From: DRYS01 sp964491605
GTDB lineage: Archaea; Thermoproteota; CALKCG01; B24; DRYS01
DNA length: 64,000 nucleotides
Direction: 5' to 3'
Assembly (NCBI GenBank): GCA_964491605.1
Contig: CAZBGY010000002.1
Location: forward strand, 1 to 64,000
Below the pieces are notes generated by a model. That model searched no databases. It had not been told where the DNA came from and was given only the letters and a program-made list of their open reading frames with translations. The position numbers and the translations under genes were made by a program. Shown here in pieces: positions 1-7,076 of this stretch. Position 1 is the stretch's first letter. Every line of letters starts with the position of its first letter.

Positions 1-37
1 CCCCTCATCCACTCTACCCATTCCATCTATAGGTATC

Positions 38-817
38 CTACTCCACCCTACCCAGAAGCTTTCTCAAACCTTCTACGACTATTGGCACGGCTTCTTCAGC
101 CGGTGTAGCCCCCTCATACTCTATGGATAGATAGCCGTTATAGTTATGCTCCCTTAGTAGGGGTATTATCCTAGGGTAGTCTATAACTTCATCCACCCTT
201 GTAGGCGTAGGCTTATAGCATTTCGCATGTATATTCACAGCATACTTTATACTCTCAGCTATCTCCCTATACGGATCCACCTTATAGTTTCCTAAATCTA
301 GGGTTAATCTAACCCATTCTGAACCTACAGAATCCAGTATTCTAGATACCTGCTCGACTGTAGATGTTATCCCCCCATGATTCTCCACGGCTATAACTAC
401 ACCATACTCCTCACCGTAGGATCCGCATATCCTCAACGATTCGACAACCCAGTTTAACGCTTCATCGAAGCTATAGCCTTCAGGTATCCTACCTGCGAAT
501 ACTCTTAGAGTCGGTGCTCCTAGGAAGTATGCTACCTCAACCCATCGTTTAACATGCTCAACCTCCCTCATCCTATCATCCCTAGAATTCTTACAGAAAT
601 CGCTCCTAGTAGCCGTACCATAGATATCTAAGCCGTAATCTAGGCATAGCCTCTTAATCCTCCTAAGATAATCTCTATCGATCGATTCGAAGTAGTAGCC
701 TGTAAGCTCGACGCCGTCAAGCCTATATCCTCCGCAGATTCTTATGAAATCCTCCAGCTTCATCCTACCTTCGATGATGGGTTTACGGTAGGAATATGCT
801 GTACAACCTATCTTCAA
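38..817 (-). CDS. Xylose-isomerase-like TIM-barrel sugar (phosphate) isomerase/epimerase
   Basis: 259 residues, the usual size for the AP-endonuclease-2/xylose isomerase-like TIM-barrel family. Candidate divalent-metal ligands sit at the expected strand ends: E145 (AVENHGG), D174 (LTLDLGNY), H197 (NIHAK) and E233 (SIEYEG). This family interconverts keto/aldo sugars or epimerises them, in the cytoplasm; substrate cannot be read from sequence. ATG start, first gene in the window, transcribed leftward with no partner visible. Three further members of the fold occur at 28.4, 36.0 and 48.9 kb, which fits a sugar-catabolic lifestyle. Family assignment is firm, exact reaction unknown. Confidence 0.85.
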   Translation of the reverse strand: MKIGCTAYSYRKPIIEGRMKLEDFIRICGGYRLDGVELTGYYFESIDRDYLRRIKRLCLDYGLDIYGTATRSDFCKNSRDDRMREVEHVKRWVEVAYFLGAPTLRVFAGRIPEGYSFDEALNWVVESLRICGSYGEEYGVVIAVENHGGITSTVEQVSRILDSVGSEWVRLTLDLGNYKVDPYREIAESIKYAVNIHAKCYKPTPTRVDEVIDYPRIIPLLREHNYNGYLSIEYEGATPAEEAVPIVVEGLRKLLGRVE

Positions 818-837
818 CCTGTCTCACCTCGAATTAT

Positions 838-1137
838 GCTCCGTATCGTTCGACTAATATACCTAACCCTATTAAATCTATGAATACTACTATATAGTTT
901 AGCTTCGATAGAAGCTATAAATGGATCTACTAAGAGCTATCCACTTCTAGTTTGCTGTATCGACTTAGCTTGGAGTTCAGTAGCGATGGATTAGATGAGC
1001 TGATCGTGAACCTCTAACCCTAGTAGTGGAGGATATCGAGTGGAAAACCTTATATAAATCCTCCACCTTCCTAGCTAAGTATCAGGATCGGTAGATCTAT
1101 CATGATGGTTGAGAGCAATTGAGTCTTAAACGCTGTC
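838..1137. other. Divergent intergenic region, about 300 bp, no gene seen
   Basis: Lies between the leftward TIM-barrel gene and the rightward acetyltransferase gene. All frames are short and stop-rich. The only recognisable signal is an A/T-rich TATATAAA element at 1051-1058, see separate entry. Confidence 0.5.
1051..1058 (+). promoter_or_regulatory. Probable archaeal TATA box for the GNAT gene
   Basis: TATATAAA in a less A/T-rich context, about 80 bp before the GTG start at 1138, so transcription would begin near 1080 with a leader of some 55 nt. Inferred from consensus only. Confidence 0.4.
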
Positions 1138-1590
1138 GTGAGAAGGTATAGGCATACGGATGCTGATGCTGTCGTAAACCTTCTTAAACAGCTAGTATTC
1201 CTCGAAGGTAAACCTAGTAAGCCTAGGATAATTAAGAGGTTCCTCAGGAAGATCTCTAGAAGCGGTATCATACTGGTAGCCGAGGTTGATGGAAAGATAG
1301 TGGGAGCTGGAGGAGGATACGTTATAGGATCGATAGAGAATGTGGAGGGTGAGCGTTACGGCTTCATAGAATTCTTAGTCGTGGATGAAGGGTATCGAGG
1401 TATGGGTATAGGTAGGAGGCTTCTAACGATCCTAGTAGATAAACTTAGAAGTAAAGGTGTATCCGAGATCTATCTCGAAGTAGATCCGAGAAACGAAGCT
1501 GCTCTATCGCTATATAGATCCCTAGGTTTTACGGTAAGCTATTTAACGATGAATCTTAAAATCGATGAGTATACTAGGAGTAAATCGTAG
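1138..1590 (+). CDS. GNAT-family N-acetyltransferase
   Basis: 150 residues with the GNAT fold. The acetyl-CoA pyrophosphate-binding motif is visible as YRGMGIGRRLLTILVDKL in the centre, preceded by the beta strand GFIEFLVVDEGY and followed by YLEVDPRNEAALSLYRSLGF, the classic motif B. It would transfer an acetyl group from acetyl-CoA to an amine; acceptor unknown. The GTG at 1138 is chosen because an in-frame TGA lies 18 bp upstream and no ATG is available near the conserved start. Stands alone between a divergent promoter region and a MATE gene. Confidence 0.85.
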   Translation: MRRYRHTDADAVVNLLKQLVFLEGKPSKPRIIKRFLRKISRSGIILVAEVDGKIVGAGGGYVIGSIENVEGERYGFIEFLVVDEGYRGMGIGRRLLTILVDKLRSKGVSEIYLEVDPRNEAALSLYRSLGFTVSYLTMNLKIDEYTRSKS

Positions 1591-1710
1591 TAGGATCGAT
1601 CTACATAGATGCTAGATCTAGCTTAGGTGAAAGGTAGGAGAGTATAGGCTATCATATACGATCGGTGAAATCCTTTTATGAGAGTGGGGTCTCCGAACTA
1701 GGAGTGGGTT

Positions 1711-3126
1711 ATGGCTGATAACCCAGATGATACAGAGTATCGCACTATAGGTAGGTATAGGGATAGGATAGTTAGGGGGCCTATACTACGTACACTTATT
1801 TGGCTTGGTATACCTCCCATGCTCAACCAGCTTGTTACGATAGCTTACAACGTCGCCGATGCATACTGGCTTAGTAGTTATAGCGAGTTCAGCGTTGTTG
1901 CACCGAGGCAGACACGCCCCATCCTTATGCTATTTCAAGCTCTCCTCAACGCGTTGAACGCTGCTAACCTCAGCATAGTATCCCAGTATATAGGTAGGAG
2001 ATCTTTCAGGGAGGCTACGCTAGAAGCTTCACGCTTCCTAACGGTCTCAGCTGCTTCAGGCCTCTTCCTATGCCTACTACTATTCAGTCTGAGAGGATAT
2101 ATATTCACGGTGATACTATCAACGCCTGAGGAGATGCTAGGCTATGTTATAGATTACTCCGCTGTTATATCCATAGATATCCTTCTCAACTACATAGTGT
2201 TAACCTGTACTACGATACTTCAAGCGTTAGGCGATACTAGGAGGCCTGCGTTCATCAATATGGTGGCTGTAGCCGTGAATATGGTGCTCGATCCATTCTT
2301 CGTATTAGGTATAGGCCCCTTCCCTAGATTAGGCGTTATAGGTGCAGCCCTCACGGATGTCGTAGGTAAGATCATCTCTATATCGGGTATGGCTATCATA
2401 TTCGTTAGGAGCTATCCTGAAATCAGGTTGAGATTCACGAAGAATATAGATGCTGGATGGATACGTATCGTTATGCGTATAGGGTTACCGATACTCGCTA
2501 CAGGTTTGATGAACGGCTTCGCCTTCCTAATCCAGCTAAGGATAATCAATATGCTCGGGGTTGTAGCCGCCGCGGCGTATGCTATAGGCTTCATCATAAT
2601 GGATATAGCGGATGCAGCTCTTTGGGGGTTGACGGGGGCGACAGCCGTTATGATAGGGCAGAATCTAGGTGCAGGTGAGGATGCGAGAGCTAGAGAGATA
2701 GCTTTGAAATCGGCTCTAGCGATATTCCTAGGTGTAGCGGTAGGCGCCGCTCTACTATATCCTATGAGATGGAATCTTGCAGATATATTCGCAGACGATA
2801 TAGATATAATAGGTGAAGCATCCCTATTCCTTCAGATAGTACTACCATCCATACCATTCTTCGGTTTATTCCAAGTAGCTTTATCCACCGGTAGAGGATC
2901 CGGGCATACGCTAGCACCTACACTCATAGGGGTATTCAGGCTATGGGGTTTAAGAATTCTGTTAGGATACATACTAGCGTTCACCATGGGTATGGGCTCC
3001 TTCGGGGCATGGCTATCCCTAGCTATAAGCAACTTCATAGGAGGAATCCTATCTCTATCATGGGTAAAGTATGGGGGATGGACTAAAGCTGTGATAAGGG
3101 AGAGGAGGGTTACGGAATCTATATGA
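1711..3126 (+). CDS. MATE-family multidrug/organic cation exporter
   Basis: 471 residues with about 12 hydrophobic segments in the two-fold six-helix pattern of MATE (DinF/NorM) transporters. The N-terminal half carries the family-like stretch IPPMLNQLVTIAYNVADAYW and the second half begins around residue 250 with the related GLPILATGLMNGFAFLIQLR. Such proteins expel cationic drugs or metabolites in exchange for Na+ or H+. The ATG has an AGGAG ribosome site about 8 bases upstream, and CTTTTATGA near 1672 could be the TATA box. Monocistronic by context; substrate unknown. Confidence 0.85.
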   Translation: MADNPDDTEYRTIGRYRDRIVRGPILRTLIWLGIPPMLNQLVTIAYNVADAYWLSSYSEFSVVAPRQTRPILMLFQALLNALNAANLSIVSQYIGRRSFREATLEASRFLTVSAASGLFLCLLLFSLRGYIFTVILSTPEEMLGYVIDYSAVISIDILLNYIVLTCTTILQALGDTRRPAFINMVAVAVNMVLDPFFVLGIGPFPRLGVIGAALTDVVGKIISISGMAIIFVRSYPEIRLRFTKNIDAGWIRIVMRIGLPILATGLMNGFAFLIQLRIINMLGVVAAAAYAIGFIIMDIADAALWGLTGATAVMIGQNLGAGEDARAREIALKSALAIFLGVAVGAALLYPMRWNLADIFADDIDIIGEASLFLQIVLPSIPFFGLFQVALSTGRGSGHTLAPTLIGVFRLWGLRILLGYILAFTMGMGSFGAWLSLAISNFIGGILSLSWVKYGGWTKAVIRERRVTESI

Positions 3127-3152
3127 AAAACCTAAACGTATTCAAACCTCAG

Positions 3153-4289
3153 CTACCCCTCGATCCCCACCTCGTATCTAGCGGCTATCCGTTCATCTAG
3201 TTCCACACCGAAACCCGGCTTATCCGGTATCTCTATCCATCCATCCCTAACCTCTATAGGATCCCTATAGATCCCATATACATCCGGATCTCTATAGGGA
3301 CTCGATTTCGGGAAACATTCTACTATCAAGCCGTTGGGGAATGCTGCTACCGCGTGACTACCTATTATATGGTTTCCATGCGGAGCGAAATCGATATGAT
3401 ATGCCGCGGCTATAGATGCTATCTTCCGAACCTCTGTAAGCCCTCCGGCTATATTAGGATCGGCTTGAACTATATCCACAGCCCTCCTAGATATAAGATC
3501 CCTAAAACCGTATCTAGTGAATTCATTCTCACCTGAAGCTATAGGTATCGTCGTAGACATCCTAACCTCTATACTTCCATCGATATCATCCGGGTTCACC
3601 GGTTCTTCAAACCAGTATGGATGATAGGGTTCTACAAGCTTCGCGAAACGTTTAGCTTCGTAGGCGTTCCACGCATTATTAGCATCAACCATTATATCTA
3701 CATCATCTCCTAGAGCCTCCCTAACAGCTTTAACCCTCTCCACATCCATCCTCATATCTATACCGAACCTCCAACCGCCAACCTTCATCTTAACAGCCGT
3801 AAACCCCTCCGCTATATACCTAGACATCTCCCTAACCAGATCCTCTACAGATCCCTCCTCCGTATAGTATCCCCCGGCTGCGTAAGCCCTAACACGATTA
3901 CTATAACCGCCGAGAAGCCTGTATACGGGTTGCCCTAGGATCTTACCGGCTAGATCCCATAGAGCGTTATCGACACAACTCATAGCAGCTATATAGTCGC
4001 CTTTAGCTACAGGCTTCCTATCCCCACCCATATACATCTTCTGCCATAAACGCTCCAACATCAAAGGATTCTCACCCAGCAATTTAGGCTTAATACGCCT
4101 CTCTATAACCTCTCGATTCCCTCCAAACCAGAAGCCTGTAACATCCTCATCTGTTTCGATTTGAGTTATACGAACCCGCCTCTCAATACTAGGTCTACGC
4201 AGGATTATCGCGTTAAAATACGGCTTAGACGGCACTCTAGGCTTCGGAAGAAGGAATTCACGCACCTTAACATCCACTATCTTCAACAT
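3153..4289 (-). CDS. Enolase-superfamily sugar-acid dehydratase (mandelate racemase subgroup)
   Basis: 378 residues, full length for the mandelate racemase/muconate-lactonising family. The chemistry-defining residues are readable: K167-x-K169 (AVKMKV), metal ligands D202 (VDANNAW), the EEP glutamate near 228 and E254 (SGENEF), and the D277/H304 dyad (QADPN; APHGNH). The KxK plus His/Asp arrangement is that of the MR subgroup, most of whose archaeal members dehydrate aldonic acids to 2-keto-3-deoxy acids. The substrate (for example rhamnonate, galactonate, gluconate) is not determinable here. It would feed the HpcH/HpaI aldolase at 58.9 kb. A second enolase of different subgroup is at 33.6 kb. 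Confidence 0.85.
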   Translation of the reverse strand: MLKIVDVKVREFLLPKPRVPSKPYFNAIILRRPSIERRVRITQIETDEDVTGFWFGGNREVIERRIKPKLLGENPLMLERLWQKMYMGGDRKPVAKGDYIAAMSCVDNALWDLAGKILGQPVYRLLGGYSNRVRAYAAGGYYTEEGSVEDLVREMSRYIAEGFTAVKMKVGGWRFGIDMRMDVERVKAVREALGDDVDIMVDANNAWNAYEAKRFAKLVEPYHPYWFEEPVNPDDIDGSIEVRMSTTIPIASGENEFTRYGFRDLISRRAVDIVQADPNIAGGLTEVRKIASIAAAYHIDFAPHGNHIIGSHAVAAFPNGLIVECFPKSSPYRDPDVYGIYRDPIEVRDGWIEIPDKPGFGVELDERIAARYEVGIEG

Positions 4290-4342
4290 AAAGCCACCGG
4301 ATCAGATCATAGATATACACAGGTTTCTTAAACCTTTAGACG

Positions 4343-4588
4343 CTAATCATCATCCACGTCGAAGATCTTACATAGAAGCTGGTATAATTCATCCCCACCA
4401 TCCATCTTCGAGAATAACTCCTTCTCCGCTCTAAGTATGCGTCCTACAACCTGAGATGTCCTCTTCCACTCCATCTCAGCCCACATCATCCTATAATGCT
4501 TCAACTCTATCCACGCCCTGAAGATCAAAACGATAAACATACCAACGGTTACCGCTAGATTCAGCAGATATATACCGAATATATCCAC
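4343..4588 (-). CDS. Small single-pass membrane protein, unknown function
   Basis: 81 residues: one N-terminal hydrophobic helix (about residues 4-24) followed by a charged, probably helical cytosolic tail ending in an acidic DVDDD. The GTG start is supported by a strong GGAGG ribosome site 8-12 bases upstream on the minus strand. No family recognised. It precedes the enolase gene on the same strand with a gap of about 50 bp, so co-transcription is possible but no functional link is evident. Confidence 0.6.
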   Translation of the reverse strand: MDIFGIYLLNLAVTVGMFIVLIFRAWIELKHYRMMWAEMEWKRTSQVVGRILRAEKELFSKMDGGDELYQLLCKIFDVDDD

Positions 4589-4839
4589 CCCCAGCCGCCT
4601 CCTTTAACATAAACCCTACGACTAAGAGGGATTATCCATCACCTAAAAAGTTTTAGATAATATGCTAAGAGCCCCAGGGTTTCCACAGCATTCTCTCGTA
4701 GATCCGGATCATAGATTTCTATATGCCTATAGTAGTTAAAGATTTGTACTCAGGAACCCATAACCTTTAGAATACTAAAGCCTCTAGGAATACAGGAAAG
4801 CAGACGGTTCGAATGGAGATGGAAGTATGGATTAAACGA

Positions 4840-4943
4840 TGCGGGGGGTGGGATTCGAACCCACGTAGGGCCTACGCCCACGGGATAACCCACCTTTGAT
4901 AGTCTTGAGTCCCGCGCATTTAACCTGGCTCTGCCACCCCCGC
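4840..4943 (-). tRNA. tRNA-Leu (CAA) with a 17-nt intron
   Basis: Minus-strand class II tRNA. The acceptor arm GCGGGGG pairs with CCCCCGC, the T-arm is GTGGG-TTCGAAT-CCCAC, a long variable arm (GGGC/GCCC) follows the anticodon stem, and the discriminator is A without an encoded CCA; all typical of archaeal tRNA-Leu. The anticodon stem CGGGA/TCCCG brackets loop CTCAAGA only if an insertion at 4887-4903 is removed; this places an intron at the canonical position 37/38, as in tRNAs spliced by the archaeal endonuclease. Anticodon CAA occupies 4905-4907. Confidence 0.93.
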
Positions 4944-4994
4944 GTCTATCCCTTCTAATGGTAGGATAGGTGTAGTGTGGGATTAATTCTTTTC

Positions 4995-5010
4995 TACTCA
5001 TTTATGAGTA
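4995..5010. promoter_or_regulatory. 16-bp palindrome upstream of ECF S-component gene
   Basis: TACTCAT-TT-ATGAGTA, two perfect 7-bp arms around TT, 60 bp before the ATG of the transporter gene and about 50 bp from the 5' end of the divergently transcribed tRNA. The size and symmetry suit a dimeric repressor site. Whether it is bound by a vitamin-responsive regulator is speculation. Confidence 0.35.
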
Positions 5011-5069
5011 AATATTCATAGATAAGTATAATTAAATTAGGGATCGTAGAAACTAGTCTATCACAGTCT

Positions 5070-5654
5070 ATGAAAGCAGCTAGGAGTTATAGAGTAGCTG
5101 TAGTGATAGTATTCGCCGCTTTAACGTTAATCCTCAATCTTTCTCCGTTAAAATTCCCAGCTCCGTATGCTCCATTCCTATACTACCAGTTCTGGGAGAT
5201 ACCGATAGTAGCTGCATTTCTTATCTATGGGTTTAAGGTGGGTGTATCTATAGCTTTAATCAATACGTTGATTCTCCTACTAGTTTTTCCAGGCGCGAAT
5301 CCTACAGGACCATTCTATAATCTAGTAGCTATCGTTAGTATGCTTACGGGTATGTGGTTGACACTCGACATATCCAGAAGGATGAGTATAAGCGGGCGGA
5401 GACAACTTATAATCCTCGTGATAGCGTTAGGTATAGTGTTTAGGGTTGCTATAATGAGTATCGTGAATTATTTATGCCTTCAACAACCTCCACCGATAGG
5501 ATTCGCTCTACCTGTTTATATCGTGATAGCTTATCTACCGTTAGTAGCTATATTCAATTCATCGCTCGCCGCTTATACGATCCCCCTCGGATTCATCCTA
5601 GCATCATCGGTATCACGTATCGGTAGTATATCAATGCGTATGATCGGCTCTTAA
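5070..5654 (+). CDS. ECF-type vitamin transporter substrate-binding (S) component, possibly riboflavin-specific
   Basis: 194 residues with five to six hydrophobic segments, the size of ECF S components. The region around KFPAPYAPFLYYQFWEIP followed by VAAFLIYGFKVGVSIALIN resembles the first helices of RibU-like and other archaeal ECF S proteins, which capture a vitamin and dock onto shared EcfA/EcfT energising units; those units are not in the window. The basic helix after residue 100 is consistent with a cytosolic loop. Its stop codon overlaps the stop of the convergent aminotransferase gene by 4 bp (TTAA at 5651-5654). A palindrome upstream may be its operator. Specificity is inferred weakly. 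Confidence 0.6.
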   Translation: MKAARSYRVAVVIVFAALTLILNLSPLKFPAPYAPFLYYQFWEIPIVAAFLIYGFKVGVSIALINTLILLLVFPGANPTGPFYNLVAIVSMLTGMWLTLDISRRMSISGRRQLIILVIALGIVFRVAIMSIVNYLCLQQPPPIGFALPVYIVIAYLPLVAIFNSSLAAYTIPLGFILASSVSRIGSISMRMIGS

Positions 5655-6979
5655 CATCGTCTGAATAGCTCTACCAGTATTTCTTCGACTGATAGTACTA
5701 GGTGGTTTATATCCTCATCGCTATGTGCGTAAGATATAGCTCCTGTATGTTCTGGTAGGAAGAATATCCCTCTCAGCATAAGTGCTTTGTAGAATCTCTG
5801 CGTTAGCTTATGGTCTATATACTCGAAATCCTCATACCTCCTGATATCGATACACCTATTCGTAACGAATATATTCAGAAGCGATTCTAATCCTACGACC
5901 GCATGCATAACTCCATAGTCTTCTAGAAGCTTATCTATCCTTCTAAGAGCCTCCTTTCCAAGCCTACCTATCTTACCGTAAACATCCCCTCTATTCTCCT
6001 CCAAGAACTTTATAGTCGCTAAGCCAGCGGTCATAGTTAACGGGTTAGCTGAGAATGTCCCTCCACCTATCCAGCATAACTCCCCCTTACCATACCTCTT
6101 AGGATCGGCTCTCTCCATTATCTCGGATATACCTGCGACGGCGCCGATAGGTAATCCTCCGCCTAGGATCTTACCCATAGTAACCATATCAGCTTCAACC
6201 CCGTAATACTCCTGCGCTCCTCCTAGACTCAATCTAAACCCAGTTATAACCTCATCGAATATTAGTACTACATCGCTCCTAGACGCTTCCTCCCTAAGCC
6301 CCTTCAGATAATCCCTATCTGCAGGTATACATCCCTTAAGCATAGGTTCGACTATTATGCAGGCGATCTCACCGCGTTTACTGGAAAGTATACTTCTGAA
6401 AGCTTCCAGATCGTTGAACGGTATAGCATCTACATACATCTGCTCCTCGAAATTTATACCTGTAGATTCGGGTTTATCCAAGGGTAGCGATACATACTTA
6501 TTGAGTAGAGTATTCCCACCATGCCATCCACCCGTTATCTTCACTATACGTTTACGTTTGGTATAGGCTCTAGCAAGTCTGACTGCGTACATCGTAGCTT
6601 CTGTTCCGCTATTACAGAAGCGCACCATCTCAGCGCATGGGACGATCCCCGTAACCTTCTCCGCTAACTCTAACTCTAGGGTATTCACAGTACCGTAATG
6701 CGTCCCGTTCCCTATCTGCTTACTCAAAGCTTCTACGACTACATCTGGTGAATGGCCTAGTATTAGACCTGTATGCCCCATCCAGTAATCGCAGTACTTA
6801 TTCCCATCAACATCCCATATATACGCGCCTTTAGCTCTAACCGTATAGAATGGGTATGGGTCGAAGAATCTTATGTTATGCGATACTCCTCCAGGTATAA
6901 CCCTCACCGCTCTCTCGTATAGCTTACGCGAGGTAGGCGTCCTCTCAATATACCTTAAGGTTAATTCATCCTGGCTCAT
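5651..6979 (-). CDS. Class III aminotransferase, glutamate-1-semialdehyde aminomutase-like
   Basis: 442 residues, typical of fold-type I class III PLP enzymes. Visible landmarks: VIPGGVSHNIR near the N-terminus as in HemL, the phosphate-binding NSGTEATMYAVRLAR, the PLP-ring aspartate in FDEVITGFR, and the Schiff-base lysine in TMGKILGGG. HemL converts glutamate-1-semialdehyde to 5-aminolevulinate. However, no other tetrapyrrole gene is nearby, and archaeal genomes often hold HemL-like paralogues that act on other amines, so the specific HemL role is unproven. Divergent from leuS with an intergenic gap of under 100 bp that must hold both promoters. Confidence 0.8.
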   Translation of the reverse strand: MSQDELTLRYIERTPTSRKLYERAVRVIPGGVSHNIRFFDPYPFYTVRAKGAYIWDVDGNKYCDYWMGHTGLILGHSPDVVVEALSKQIGNGTHYGTVNTLELELAEKVTGIVPCAEMVRFCNSGTEATMYAVRLARAYTKRKRIVKITGGWHGGNTLLNKYVSLPLDKPESTGINFEEQMYVDAIPFNDLEAFRSILSSKRGEIACIIVEPMLKGCIPADRDYLKGLREEASRSDVVLIFDEVITGFRLSLGGAQEYYGVEADMVTMGKILGGGLPIGAVAGISEIMERADPKRYGKGELCWIGGGTFSANPLTMTAGLATIKFLEENRGDVYGKIGRLGKEALRRIDKLLEDYGVMHAVVGLESLLNIFVTNRCIDIRRYEDFEYIDHKLTQRFYKALMLRGIFFLPEHTGAISYAHSDEDINHLVLSVEEILVELFRRC

Positions 6980-7076
6980 AACCTTAGTAAGGATGATATA
7001 GGATAGGTTTATATCTCTATCTCCTTGCTTCTGATATCGAAGGTGGAAGGGAGCCGATCGAGATTTGAGAATCGAT

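Noticed and set aside
1071..1271. Minus-strand 66-codon hydrophobic frame
   Set aside because: Antisense shadow of the GNAT gene and its promoter.
4750..5001. 83-codon minus-strand frame across the tRNA
   Set aside because: It runs through the complete tRNA-Leu gene and its flanks; the apparent peptide is translation of an RNA gene.
5070..5654. Riboswitch control of the ECF S component
   Set aside because: No FMN- or TPP-like conserved core can be seen in the short leader; a palindrome is the only signal.
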